Notes: a model not told the origin generated them from the sequence alone. DNA of 64,000 nt from Gordionus sp. m RMFG-2023 (GCF_954871325.1 NC_088776.1:47882569-47946568), one strand, 5' to 3'. Positions 46,354 through 58,179 are shown, counted from the first letter of the stretch. Program-made: numbers and translations.

Positions 46354-48499
46354 CCCTTTTGCACCCGACATATTTCCCGTGAACAAAAAATTTTTTTTTT
46401 CCAAAACTGAGTTAAATAAGACACAAATAACACATTTTCAACGTTTTTTATTTTAAAAAGTGTATATATATAGAATTATAAAATGTTACCAATTGTTATC
46501 ATTGGGATATTCATATGAAAAAAAATATACAATTTTTGAATGATAAGAAATAAAACAATTGCGATTTTTATTTAAACATAAAGATATTTTACATTTTAAA
46601 CATTCAAATCTGGTATAACCATTTTTTGCAATTCTTGCATCTTTGGCTGTTAGCCGCCGAGGGCCAATGCCCTATTTTATCGAATCTAATATCTGGGATT
46701 GGATGAAAACTATTCAATTTCTTTCTTTTTTTCAATCTTCAAATTATGTTTACCTTCTTTTCCATAATTTTCCTTTCCAACCATCATTAATCCTTTAGTT
46801 ATCCGAGCTTTAAACGCTAAAAGAGATATATATTTATCATCTTTCTGTTTGATGTGGCGTCTATAGAGTAACCACGAATTCACCACACAGGAATCTAATA
46901 AATGAAAAAAAATTCGCATGTAAAAGCGCTTCCATTTTATGTCAATTCTGTATAGTTCAATTAACATATCATGGAGATCCACTCCGCCCTAACCAGCATT
47001 ATAATCTTGAATTATAGCCGGAATTTCGACATTGATAAAAGATTTTTCAGATACCGACCATCTTTTCGTTCGTGATGTGGGATTTATACCCATAAATGAT
47101 GATATCGTGATAACCAATTTGTTATCAAACCATTTGCAAATTATAATATTATTATTAGAATCCACTTTATAATCAAGGGACCCTCTTCCTTTTTTCTTTA
47201 AGATTTTATCATCAATCAGATGGCATCCTAATAATCGATTAGATCTAATGGTCCCCGACACGATAAAGCCATTATCTTTGAGCGCAACTGCTAAATTATA
47301 TGAAGAAAAAAAGTTATCCATATAAATTTTATGATTTTTATGTGGGGGAACAGTTTCTAATAGTCGTATAACAATATCTCCGCTAATTCCCATCAAAGTT
47401 TTTTTTATATTTGTGCATTTTCCTAAATATATTTCGAAATCATATAGCATTCCAAATGATCCACATAAAGCGAAAATTTTAATTCCCCAATTATGCGGTT
47501 TTGAGCTAATATATTGTTTAAATTCACATCGCCCTTTGAAGGGGACTATCATTTCATCAATTGATAATTTTTCCTCTAATTGAATCTTTCTCATGTTCAT
47601 TTTTAATGCACTAATAAATGGTCTTAGTTTGAAAAGTTTATCGTAATTAGGCTGGCCCTTAAGGATTATATTATTATTATCATTAATATGAAAGTATTTT
47701 CTCAATTCCAAGAATCTGTTTCTTGTCATGCATTGAGAAATTCGAGGAATCACTGTCTCTATAGCCCAATATTGCCTTATTGATGGCAATTTAACAATGC
47801 CCGTATAAAAGTGAATTCCGAGAAATTTTTCAATTTCACTACTATTTGTATTTGTTGATTTGCCAGATAATTGAAATAAATAAATATTCGTTTGCTCTAC
47901 TAAATTGTTAATAATATCATCGTCTATAAATTTTTTAAAATATTTGTAAGGCCAAATTTCCTTATCAGTTGGAGGCAAAAATTCTTGTTTAAATTCTGTA
48001 TTATATTTATATAAATCCTTATTTCGCCATAGGTTTTCCTATTACTTGGGATAATATCATTATCATAATCATAGTTTTTCAGTTCCAACCCAATATATGG
48101 TAAAATATCATAGGTCATATTTAGATCAACTACTGTGGCATTTTCAAAGTCATCATCCTTCTCAATATCTACACCAGATATATCTCCCTCTGGTATAATA
48201 CATGTTGAGGTCATCTAAAAATTATTTATAAAATTTTTAAAAAAATATAAAATAAAATTTTCACTTTCTTAACTTTTTGCAAATATTATAGTGGCTTTGC
48301 TAAATGGAAAATAGCCTATATTCAATTCTTACTATATCATATTTTCAATATTTAATTTTAAAAAATTTATGGAAAAAATTACATAAGAAAATCCCAATGT
48401 TACCAATTTGGATTTTCTTTAAAAAATCATATAAAAAATAGTTATTGTTAATTTTTTTTTACTAAACATGAAATACTAGTAATACCCCTTCAGGCCAGG
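46354..48499 (-). mobile_element. piggyBac-like element, broken
   Basis: TTAA at 46350-46353 and 48500-48503 flank a 2.15-kb segment whose ends read inward CCCTTTTGCACCCGACATAT and CCTGGCCTGAAGGGGTATT. TTAA duplication and CC-starting ends are piggyBac traits, but the two ends match each other only loosely, so these boundaries are provisional. The transposase fills most of the interior on the minus strand. Confidence 0.6.
46540..48214 (-). pseudogene. piggyBac transposase pseudogene
   Basis: Minus strand from 48214. The N-terminal acidic segment (GDISGVDIEKDDDFENA) is followed by a frameshift near 47950. The core then runs to 46989: FKKFIDDDIINNLVEQTN, FLGIHFYTGIVKLPS, LSIDEMIVPFKGRCEF (first catalytic Asp), IYMDNFFSSYNLAVAL (second Asp), CKWFDNKLVITISSF (third Asp). 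The DDD triad of the DDE_Tnp_1_7 domain is therefore present. A TAG stop at 46986 interrupts the conserved GGVDLHDML block, which continues to about 46710. A C-terminal cysteine-rich piece (RCKNC; RFECLKCKISLC; CFISYH, about 46650-46540) lies in another frame. At least one stop and two frameshifts make it inactive. Confidence 0.9.
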
Positions 48500-48599
48500 T
48501 TAAATCCATTAAAACTAAGTGTAAATACACTATGGTTTGGTAAAATTAAATTTAAAGCTTTTACTTGATAATACCAATATTATTTGTTAAATATTACTG

Positions 48600-48833
48600 A
48601 TCATTTATACCTAATATTTAATATTAAAAAAATTCCCAGGCAAAGTACAAAGCCATAATAATTTTGAAAAATTCTTCCAAGCCCAGTGAATATAATAATT
48701 TTGGTAGTTGAGAACTGAAATAAAATATTTAAATAATCATAATGTTAAAAATACAATCAAAATCAGATTTTCATGGGCCTAGGTTTTTTGATCAGGCCGA
48801 GCCCAGGCCTGCAAAAATTTTTTTTAGGCCAAT
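48600..48833. repeat. Copy of the AAGCCCA repeat family, left of the Mutator-like element
   Basis: Runs parallel to 58560-58760 (AATATTAAAAAAATTC, CCATAATAATTTT, TAGTTGAGAACTGAAATAA, CATGGGCCT, TTGATCAGGCC). The Mutator-like element inserted in or next to a tandem of this repeat, splitting it. Confidence 0.75.
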
Positions 48834-48842
48834 GTCTGACTC

Positions 48843-49085
48843 GGTAAGCGGAAAATAATTCCCCGGAAAAAAATTCCCGGAAAATAAATCCCCGGAAATT
48901 AATTCCCTGGAAAAAAATCCTCGGAAAATAAATCCCCGAAAATTAATTCCCCAGAAAAAAATCCCCAGGAAAATAATTACCCGGAAAAAAATACCCGGAA
49001 AATAATTCCCCAGAAAATAATTCCCACGTAAATAATTCTCCGGAAAAAAAAATCCCCTGGATAATAATTCCCTGGAAAAAATTTC
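48843..49085 (+). repeat. CCCCGGAAAATAATT minisatellite (left MULE end)
   Basis: About 15 units of 14-17 bp of the form (T/A)CCCCGGAAAA(A)TAATT. The mirror-image array at 57930-58170 (TTTTCCGGGGAATTATT units) forms the other end. Single units also occur at 50185-50215 and 52235-52255 inside the element. Arrays at both termini suggest multiple transposase binding sites. Confidence 0.9.
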
Positions 49086-50950
49086 CTCACTATATATTGA
49101 ATTGCTAATGCATTGCTAAACTGCTTTGCTAAAAAGCAATCAATCATAATCAATTATAAATCAATCAAAAATTTATTACGTATATTTTTTTACTGATAAT
49201 TTTTTAAACTTTTTTTAAAATATATTTAAATCATTTTTTTATTATAAATGAAGAATACTGATTAAATGATATAGTATATAATTTTATTTTTATTTAATAT
49301 TATTAGTAAGAAATTTATTTTTCTAGCTTATTAAAACAAATATATCCGTAAGAGGGCGTTATATGTTTTAATATGTATCATTTTCGAAAACCGGAATGAT
49401 GATTGGATAGCACTTTTTTTTATATTTGGGTATATATACATATGAAAAACCTAAAAATTAAAAATTTTTTGTAGGTTTCTTTGATGTTTAATTAATGAGT
49501 AGGTTTAGAATAGTAAAACAATGGAAATTTTCTAAAGTAAATATTGCTGGCGTTATTTATCAAAATCTCTTCATTTTTGTTTTATACGTGTATATTTACG
49601 TGCTAAGCATTATCCTAAAAAATATTTTGAAAATAATTTGATTTGACCGATTGCCGAGCTCAAAACCGACCACTTATTAAATATTCGATTGATCAAGTTT
49701 GCTATTAAGATAAATTGAAAAATGTTGATTTTTGTTTTATGTATCTATAAATACGTATAAAACATAATTCCAAAAAATATTTTAAAAATATCGTGATTTG
49801 AACCGAAAACCGACCGAATGACCAAATACTGCATTGCAGGCGTTATCCATGGAAAAATCTTCATTTTTGTATTATACACGTATATATATACGTGCTAAGC
49901 ATTATCCTAAAAAATATTTTGAAAATAATTTGATTTGACTGATTGCCGAGCTCAAAACCCCACTTGCTAAATATTCGATTGATAAAATTTACTAGTAATA
50001 TTATTTGAAAAATGTTCATTTTTTATTTTATATATCTATAATTACAAGTAAAACATATACGAGTCGGTTATTCGCCAAACCACGATATTTTTAAAATATT
50101 TTTTGGGATTATGTTTTATATGTATTTATAGATATATAAAACAAAAATGAACAATTTTCAATTTATATTATAAGTAAATTTGAATCTAGGAAAATAATTC
50201 CTCGGAAAAAAAATCCCGTGACCCGGATCTGCTCTGCAGTATTTAATTAAATAGAAATGTTTTTTAAAGTCAAATTTCTTCGAGGATTTGAGATTTTAAA
50301 TAATAAAACGAAAGTTAAATAAATCTAGTTCACCTTTACACACTTTCATCAACTTTTAGGTATTTATTGAAAAATTATTTTTACACAAATTTTAATCATT
50401 TTTTTAGAAATATGATAAAAGGCTTTTCACAGTTTACTGACTCTTAAATAGCGCCCCTTTTTGTTTTTACAAGGATAAGCTATTAAATAATATAATTTTA
50501 TAAATTTTGTGGCGAAATAGGAAATTAGCAATTCAATCTGATACCCTCTATTTGGTAAACATTATTTTACTAAAGTATTTACCTACATTAAGAATTTTAA
50601 CTGACTGAATACAAAATCATTATAAAACTTGAATTATATTTTTTACTGCCCAATTTTAATTAAATACTGCCAAAAGTAATGAAAAATGCTGATTACTTTA
50701 ATCAAAATACATCCAGAGGTGATTATCAGCAGTGAGTTTTATATTTTTCTAATCTAACAATTATTATTTTGCTTATGAATTTTTTTCAAAAGTTACAGAA
50801 AAGAAATAATTATAATTTTATTAAATGATATATAGAATAATAAATTATATTATTCAAAAGAAACAATTCTAGAACGTATATGTTCTCCAATTGAAGAGAG
50901 AAAATTGGGCAAGTCCCTTCTCTCTTCTAAATAATCAATGCATAAATTTT

Positions 50951-51489
50951 TTAAAATAGTTTGTTTCGTTGCATAAATACGATTTTTTTGGGAGTGTATG
51001 TCCCAATATTCCATTGGCCGATTTTTCCCATATCAACCGCTATTTCCATCCTTATTTTTTCGAGTAGTTCCCATATCTTCGGTTTTTTGTTGCCTACAAT
51101 ATGCTTAAATCGGTTATTCCATCCTTCACATACATTGTTTGTTCGATTTTCCCCAGCAATCGTAACATTGAACACATTCCATGTTTCTGGTGGGAACAAT
51201 GGCTCTACTTGCCTTTGAGAGTTTTTCCTATGTCTCAATTCTCCATTCACATAATTTTTATCAAAATAAAACAATAATTCTTTGTTTTCATCCGATACAA
51301 TGGTTTTTAAATACTCCATACCTCGTTTGACATCGTGTATAGGTAAGAATGCTAATCCATCAATCATAGCTGCAAATAAGCATAACATTGGATCATTCCG
51401 ATATGATGATTCTAACCCCAATTCCTGAATCTTTCTATGAGTTGATTGAGTTAGATGATAAAAACATCCTTGGATGTTGATATCTCTAC
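50951..51489 (-). pseudogene. MULE transposase, C-terminal exon
   Basis: Minus strand from an acceptor (TTTTAG ending 51490) to the stop at 50951: DINIQGCFYHLTQSTHRKIQ, then ELGLESSYRNDPMLCLFAA, FLPIHDVKRGMEYLK, NNVCEGWNNRFKHIVGNKKP. GCxFHxxQAxxRKIxxLGL and the TNNxxEGWNNRF block are characteristic of the C-terminal half of MULE transposases (third catalytic Glu region). The exon is intact, but no exon with the first two catalytic Asp residues is seen between 51490 and 52380, so the protein is incomplete here. Confidence 0.85.
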
Positions 51490-53270
51490 CTAAAAGTTGA
51501 AAAAATATAGATTAAAATTATTGTATAGGTTTTACTTAATATTTATGTCTTTATCAATTTTTATTAATTACACTGTGTGACAAGAAAAATGGGAGAAAAA
51601 ATAAATAAAAACAAGTTTTGGTGCACAATTTAACATTGAGTTCGAATTCGTTTTCTAAGTTTTTCCTTCACGTCAAGTTTTAAAAATATTATCGTATAAA
51701 GGCAACTTTTCGAAATCTCAAAAATGGTAAAATTTAGGTCTTTATACGGATATGTTTAAAAAGTATCAAAGTAAAATCCCTGAAAATTGGTGATTTAAGT
51801 TTTCAATTTAAATTCCCGGCAAGAATCGTATAAATATGTTGGCCGACTACTGCTGGACTATCTTTTTTGAAAATAAATCATCAACTTCATATTCGCAGAA
51901 ATATATTTAGATTTACCATTAAATGTTTTTAAATTCGATAAATTTTATGTTATTGTTTAATTTGTTTTAAATTCAATAAATTTATTGTATATTACAATTT
52001 AAATCCTATATAATAATGAAGGAGGGGGTGAGACAACGGACCGATAAAAGGTTTATTAAAAGTAAAATATGAGATAGATTAACTTAGCATAATATATTTA
52101 TTTAAATATGAGAAATGTAACTATTTCATTTAAAATAAATTGTTTGGGAATCGTACCTTGTGCAGTGTAGCGAAGAGAACGAAAGCCACAATAAATATAT
52201 TAAATGTAAGCTATATTAAAAAAGAATCTAGAAAAATAATACCCCGGAAAAAAAATCTCCGTTTTTAAGATAATTAAAATTACAAAATTAATAAATTAGG
52301 AGAAAAAATTCCCTATAAATAAATCAACGAAATAATAATTCTCAAATAAAATATTTAAAAATTTTGATAAAATTAATTCTGAAGAATTATTAGGATTATG
52401 TTTTATACGTATTTATAGATATATAAAACGAAAATCAACATTTTTCAAATTATATTACTATTAAATTTGGTCAATCGAATATTTAGTGAGTGGTCGGTTT
52501 TGAGCTCGGCAATCGGTCAAATCAAATTATTTTCAAATGCATAGCACGTAAATATACACGTATAAAACAAAAATTAAGAGATTTTGATTTATAACGCCAG
52601 CAATTCAGTATTTAGTCATTGGGTGAGCTACGAGTCGGTTATCCTCCAAATCACGATATTTTAAAAATATTTTTTAGGATTATGTTTTATACGTATTTAT
52701 AGATATATAAAACGAAAATCAACATTTTCAAATTATATTACTAGTAAATTTGGTCAATCGAATATTTAGTGAGTGGTCGGTTTTGAGCTCGGCAATCGGT
52801 CAAATCAAATTATTTTCAAAATATTTTTAGGATAATGCTTAGCACGTAAATATACACGTATAAAACAAAAATGAAGAGATTTTGATAAATAACGCCAGCA
52901 ATATTTACTTTAGAAAATTTCCATTGTTTTACTATTCTAAACCTACTCATTAATTAAACATCAAAGAAACCTAAAAAAAATTTTTTAATTTTTAGGTTTT
53001 TCATATGTATATATACCCAAATATAAAAAAAGTGCTATCCAATCATCATTCCGGTTTTCTAAAATGATACATATTAAAACATATAACGCCCTCTTACGGA
53101 TATATTTGTTAATTTTTAAAATTGAATAAAATGTATATTTGTTTTAATAAGCTAGAAAAATAAATTTCTTACTACTATAAGATTTGTAAACGGAAAAAAA
53201 TTAAAATTATTTCTTATTTTTTAAAATTAACATAAACAATAATAATAATATAAATATTATTTTGAATATT

Positions 53271-53996
53271 GAGCATATCTCCTCTTCCGGTTTTTATATT
53301 TTCTGGATTTTCTTATTCCCTGAGCCTCTACTAATGCCCGATCATAGTTATCGAAATTGACTATTCTTTCCTACGATGATTTTCTCCAACAATTTCTTAT
53401 ATAAGGTCGTAGATAATGTCCTCTCCATTCACGGAAAATATCGTCCCTTTTCAATTCTCCCAAAAAAAAGAAGACATCTTGTCCAATTAAAATGTCGATT
53501 TCTAAAATATAATAATCTACACTCTTCAAAGATTATATAATATTATACCAACATATTCGAAATAATCAATTATCGCTCTTCCAACTACTTATCAACATTC
53601 GCGGAAAGCACAATTTTCGAGCAATAAAAAAAAACAATATTTTATTTATTTTTGAGCATATCTCCTCTTCCGGTTTTTATATTTTCTGGATTTTCTTATT
53701 CCCTGAGCCTCTACTAATGCCCGGTCATAGTTATCGAAATTGACTATTCTTTCCTACGATGATTTTCTCCAACAATTTCTTATATAAGGTCGTAGATAAT
53801 GTTCTCTCCATTCACGGAAAATATCGTCCCTTTTCAATTCTCCCAAAAAAAAGACATCTTGTCCAATTAAAATGTCGATTTCTAAAATATAATAATCTAC
53901 ACTCTTCAAAGATGATATAATATTATGCCAACATATTCGAAATAATCAATTATCGCTCTTCCAACTACATATCAACATTCGCTGAAAGCACTATTG
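53271..53996 (+). repeat. Two 383-bp tandem units in the LINE 5' region
   Basis: GAGCATATCTCCTCTTCCGG starts at 53271 and again at 53654. The units are nearly identical over about 340 bp (ending near TATCAACATTCGC) with small indels. Tandem 5' monomers in LINEs, as in mouse L1, often act as promoters; that role is inferred here. Confidence 0.92.
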
Positions 53997-54635
53997 AGGG
54001 AGGCTTGTCCTATCAAAACTTTCTTTTTCAAATAGTAGAAGCGCTTAACTTCTTTTGTGTAACGAATAGTTCTAAGACAACCTTAAGATTTCCCTATTTT
54101 GCGGCCGTAGAAAAATTTCCTTAAGTTTGAATTCTTTTTACATCTCCACACCCTAAAGATTTCCCCGACAAAGTTTAATTTTTTTTTTTTGCATTTCTTG
54201 GTTTACCAGTATTTTCGATTATTTTTTTTATTTGCCAATGCATCTAATTTATTATTATTTTAAATTTACCAACCCTCCTAATTTCGATTGTTCATAATCT
54301 TTCTTTTTTCTTTCAATTTTTGATTTTTTCTTTCCCCCTTTTTTCTTGTTTATACCCCCCCCCCCTTTTTTTTTGTTCGTAATAATACTTTTTATACTTT
54401 ATGTACCTAGTCTTATTTTATAAATATTATTGTTTATTTATTATTATTTTTTTTTCAAATTTACCAACCCCTCTAATCTCGATAATACTTCTGAAAGGAT
54501 AGATCAGGTATTCCTCTCTTCCCAATTTTGATTTTTTTTTTCCCCATTTCATCTTTTTTTTTCTTCTTCCAATCAAAATTATATCCGTTAATATATATAT
54601 TTTTTTTTGTGTTTTCTCCCTTTCAAAGCCATCTC

Positions 54636-57407
54636 ATGGTTAACTCTTGTTGTCAAGTATGCTTAAAAATAGTTTCGCTTAATTTAAATGGCGTGTTTAG
54701 GAAACATGGTTCACCCGCGTGCCACAATTCTGGAAAATTTCCCCTCTCTTACGGCCCAGATCCTTTAATTAACGCTCCTCACTCGTATGACCCCATTCCA
54801 CCATGTTCCTCAAGCTCTGTTGATTTATTCCTTAATTCGCATAAGCCCCCTGTTCTTTCTAGGATCCCTATAGCCGCCCGAGAGTCTATCTCTAGGTTCC
54901 TCATGTCACTTATAAATAATTTGAATTCGGATTTCTCCTCACTACCCTTATGGTTAGACCTGGTTAGTTTTTGTTTTCGAGTCCTAGTTAAACCCAAAAA
55001 TAAAATAAATAACTTATCTGCCTTAATTAAGGAAAAAGTTTCCAATTTTGGAAATACAATTATCGATGAATTTTCTCCTTCGTACGCTTTAAACCCCAAC
55101 TCCTTCCGTCACAAATTGATCTCCGAAAAATTAGATCTTGGAGATATTAGCGGTGCGGCCCGAATATTGTCTTCCGATGACTCTATTTCACCTATCAACG
55201 TTACCATATTTAAACAACTTCTTGAAAAACATCCACGAGCGTCCCCTTTTAACATCCACCCGCATGCCTCCTCCCCTATTCCCTTTACCTGTGACGAAGT
55301 ACTTAAGTGCTTAAAGTCCTTTAAAAAAGGGACGACAGGGGGGTTGGACGGCTTCAGACCTGGTTTCTTTGTGGAGTTAATTCAATGCCCTGATAGTGGC
55401 TTCATTGACCCTTTGTTGAAAGCATTAACCAAACTGTGCAATAATATCCTCATACGCGAAGTTCCCCTTTGCATTCGTCCTATTATTTTTGGCGCCCGTC
55501 TTGTCTCCTTGACCAAACCGGATGGCGGCGTTAGACCCATAGCCATAGGGTCATTCTTTCGTCGCTTAGTCGCCAAGGCTATCGTAAATAGGATTCGGCC
55601 TAAGGCTAGTTCCTTCTTATTTCCTTCACAGTTAGGATTTGGAGTGAGAGGTGGGTGTGAAGTGGCCTCACATGTTGCGCGTATTTTTATAAATACTGAG
55701 GCCGATAAGGTTTTCTGCAAGTTAGACTTCAGAAATGCCTTCAACACCATCCATAGGAGGGCATTCTTACCATCTTTTTTACACCATTTCCCAAAATATG
55801 GGAATTTCCTTAATTCCTGTTATGGATTCCCTTCGTTACTCAAATTCGGGGAATTTTCCATATCCTCCGAAGAGGGGATACAGCAAGGTGATCCTCTAGG
55901 CCCCCTGCTCTTTACTATAGGGATTCATGATTTGATCAAAAATTTAAAGACTAATTTCCAATTAGACCTTAATTTATGGTATCTCGACGATGGCTCTTTT
56001 GGCGGTTCTTTATCCAATGTTATGTCGGCCATAGAGTACGTTGAAATGGAAGCTTCGAAAATTGGTCTTTCCATAAATAGGAAAAAGTGTGAAATTTCCT
56101 CCCTCAACAATAAGGATTTTATTCCTCCCTTAGATTTTACAATCATTCCGCACGAGGAACTCTGTCTTTTAGGTTCCCCTATTGGTTTTTCAACCTCCTT
56201 TTGTCAAAAAACTTTTGACGATTTGATCCATTCCCTTTCCAATTCACTCAAGAATCTTCCTCATCTCCCCAAGCATCAGTTCTTCTTTCTCACCAAAAAA
56301 TGTCTTTTTCTACCTAAATTCTTACATTTATTTAAATCTTCCCCCGTTTTCCAGTACAATACTCTCCTTAAGGTCTTCGAATTAAAATTTAAACATTTTA
56401 TCGAATCCCTTTTAGGCTTAAATTTTTCCGATTTCAATTGGTCCCTCGCCTCTATGCCCGCTTACCAGGGTGGACTGGGATTGTTACCCCCCTTCCTTAT
56501 GGCAATTGCGTGTTTTCTTTCATCTCGAATATCCTTCGCCGATTCTATTTCCTCGCTTATCGAGTTGGACGATCCCCTTCTATCTTCAGCTAAACAAGAG
56601 TGGCTTACTCTAATCACCCAAGGCTCCGAGCAGCCAATTTCCTGTCATCTAAAGAGCTTCCTGGTCCCTATGCTTCAATGCTCGTTTGAAAAACTTTGTA
56701 TGTATCCTGAGCTAACTAACCTTCAACTGCTCAGAAACGCAAAAAAAAACTCTAACGGCCATGAATGGCTAGACGCGATTCCGAGTGGTAAAAAGGAAAC
56801 GTTACTCACAGACGATGAGTTTCAAACTGCCATTGGCCATAGGCTTGGTTGCCTTATCCCTTCTGTGGACACCTGTGCCGCCTGTCACAAACAGGTTGAT
56901 CCTTTCTCTAGACATTGTTTCTCGTGCCTCAAAGTCAGTGGCCGTTTCCTGAGGCACGACAACCTTAATAGGTTAATCGGCAAAGCCTTGATTTCGGCCG
57001 GTTTCCCCAATAGCTTGGAGCCATTGGGTCTCCTAAATGCTGACGGTAAGCGCCCTGACGGCATGTCTTTAACGTCTTGGCACGGCGGCAAAAGACTTGT
57101 CTGGGACGTCTCTTGTGTTACCTCCTTTCCGGCTAACGGAAATACCGACCCCTTGGAACTACAAGAAACCAATAAGTTTAATAAATATAGATTCCTCCCT
57201 AACTCTTTTATATTTATTCCCCTAATTTTTAGCGTCCTTGGAAACCCCGGTCCCCAATCCCTAAAGTTCTTAAATCAATTGGGTAGAAGAATTTCGTTAA
57301 GGACAGGGGTCAAAAACGAGTCCCTATCTCTTAAACAAAAAGTCCAATTTGAAATCCTAAAGGGGAACTACAAATGTTTCTTCGAAACACTCCCATTTCC
57401 CTCCTAG
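54636..57407 (+). CDS. LINE protein: zinc finger, YLDDG reverse transcriptase, restriction-like endonuclease
   Basis: Open frame begins at 54528, but the ATG at 54636 is preferred: it lies 8 codons before the first zinc ligand and skips a T-run-encoded Phe-rich stretch. That gives 923 residues. N-terminal CQVCLK...FRKHGSPAC looks like a C2H2-type finger for DNA binding. The RT has GVRPIAIGSFFRRL, FCKLDFRNAFNTI (about 358, catalytic Asp), EGIQQGDPLGPLLF (about 413) and WYLDDGSFGG (about 447, catalytic DD; most LINEs have F/YADD). The C-terminal part has a cysteine-histidine knuckle, CAACHKQVDPFSRHCFSC (about 746), then KRPDGMSL (about 805) and LVWDVSC (about 822), the RPD...WD signature of a PD-(D/E)XK endonuclease as in R2-type LINEs. 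No apurinic endonuclease is present. The coding strand is pyrimidine-rich. The ORF is intact, so the copy could be recent; clade within the restriction-endonuclease LINEs not assigned. Confidence 0.88.
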   Translation: MVNSCCQVCLKIVSLNLNGVFRKHGSPACHNSGKFPLSYGPDPLINAPHSYDPIPPCSSSSVDLFLNSHKPPVLSRIPIAARESISRFLMSLINNLNSDFSSLPLWLDLVSFCFRVLVKPKNKINNLSALIKEKVSNFGNTIIDEFSPSYALNPNSFRHKLISEKLDLGDISGAARILSSDDSISPINVTIFKQLLEKHPRASPFNIHPHASSPIPFTCDEVLKCLKSFKKGTTGGLDGFRPGFFVELIQCPDSGFIDPLLKALTKLCNNILIREVPLCIRPIIFGARLVSLTKPDGGVRPIAIGSFFRRLVAKAIVNRIRPKASSFLFPSQLGFGVRGGCEVASHVARIFINTEADKVFCKLDFRNAFNTIHRRAFLPSFLHHFPKYGNFLNSCYGFPSLLKFGEFSISSEEGIQQGDPLGPLLFTIGIHDLIKNLKTNFQLDLNLWYLDDGSFGGSLSNVMSAIEYVEMEASKIGLSINRKKCEISSLNNKDFIPPLDFTIIPHEELCLLGSPIGFSTSFCQKTFDDLIHSLSNSLKNLPHLPKHQFFFLTKKCLFLPKFLHLFKSSPVFQYNTLLKVFELKFKHFIESLLGLNFSDFNWSLASMPAYQGGLGLLPPFLMAIACFLSSRISFADSISSLIELDDPLLSSAKQEWLTLITQGSEQPISCHLKSFLVPMLQCSFEKLCMYPELTNLQLLRNAKKNSNGHEWLDAIPSGKKETLLTDDEFQTAIGHRLGCLIPSVDTCAACHKQVDPFSRHCFSCLKVSGRFLRHDNLNRLIGKALISAGFPNSLEPLGLLNADGKRPDGMSLTSWHGGKRLVWDVSCVTSFPANGNTDPLELQETNKFNKYRFLPNSFIFIPLIFSVLGNPGPQSLKFLNQLGRRISLRTGVKNESLSLKQKVQFEILKGNYKCFFETLPFPS

Positions 57408-58179
57408 TTTATCAAATATAGTCATTGTTAATTTTATATATATTTTGCATCGCAACTATATTTAGATTTTAACCACAAAAAAAAATATTTTTTTTCGTTA
57501 TAATTAAACATTTATGTTTTAATATATATATATATATATATTTTTCCGAGTATGTACTATATTTCTTTGAGATAGTTATTAACTAAAGATTTATAAAATG
57601 TGATATAAATATTTTTTATAAAATATATTTCGGAATTTGTAATTATATTTTATCTATATGTAATATTTTAAATAAAAAAAATTTACAAAAAAAAAAAAAA
57701 ATAAAAATAATATTAAATAAAAATAAAATTATATACTATATCATTTAATCAGTATTCTTCATTTATAATAAAAAAATGATTTAAATATATTTTAAAAAAA
57801 GTTTAAAAAATTATCATTAAAAAAATATAAGTAATAAATTTTTGATTGATTTATAATTGATTCATAAGATTGTTTGCCTTTAAGCAAAGCAGTTTAGCAA
57901 TGCATTAGCAATTCAATATATAGTGGGGAAATTTTTTCCGGGGAATTATTTTCCAGGGGAATTTTATTCCGGGGATTTTTTTTCCGGAGAATTATTTACC
58001 TGGGAATTATTTTCTGGGGAATATTTTTCCGGGGAATTATTTTCCGGATATTTATTTCCTAGGAATTATTTTCCTGGCGATTTTTTTCAGGGGAATTAAT
58101 TTCCGGGAATTTATTTTCCGGGGATTTAATTTCCGGGATTTTTTTTCCGGGGAATTATTTTCCGTGATTCGTCTGACTC

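Larger units (their letters stand above)
53175..57704 (+). mobile_element. Non-LTR retrotransposon inserted in the MULE right arm
   Basis: The MULE left arm is continuous where the right arm is split: the right arm breaks after TTTCTTACTA (53174) and resumes with AATAATATTAAAT (about 57705). The inserted 4.53 kb ends in an A-rich tail (57681-57704) and begins with a 5' region holding two 383-bp tandem units. It has one long ORF with no interruption. These are the marks of a full-length LINE inserted by target-primed reverse transcription. No target duplication longer than one or two bases is evident. Confidence 0.85.
48843..58170. mobile_element. Mutator-like element (MULE) with long composite inverted repeats
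   Basis: 9.33 kb, flanked by an exact 9-bp duplication GTCTGACTC (48834-48842, 58171-58179), the length typical of Mutator. Left arm: 48843-50190. Right arm: about 52380-53174 plus 57705-58170, interrupted by a LINE. The outer ~240 bp of each arm is an array of CCCCGGAAAATAATT-type units; then comes a shared TATATTGAATTGCTAATGCA and CTGCTTTGCT segment, then the inner arm with two internal repeats. A partial MULE transposase lies at 50951-51489 on the minus strand. Without the 4.5-kb LINE the element would be about 4.8 kb. The arms have accumulated differences, so it is not recent, and its transposase is incomplete. Confidence 0.9.

Noticed and set aside
48843-49085. Possible CRISPR array
   Set aside because: Short degenerate 14-17 bp units without uniform spacers, mirrored at the other end of a transposon, in a eukaryotic genome: a terminal minisatellite.
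54528-54635. Upstream extension of the LINE ORF start
   Set aside because: Encodes a Phe-rich stretch from T-runs; ATG at 54636 sits just before the conserved zinc finger.
54779-57172. Minus-strand frames opposite the LINE ORF
   Set aside because: No domains; explained by the skewed composition of the sense ORF.
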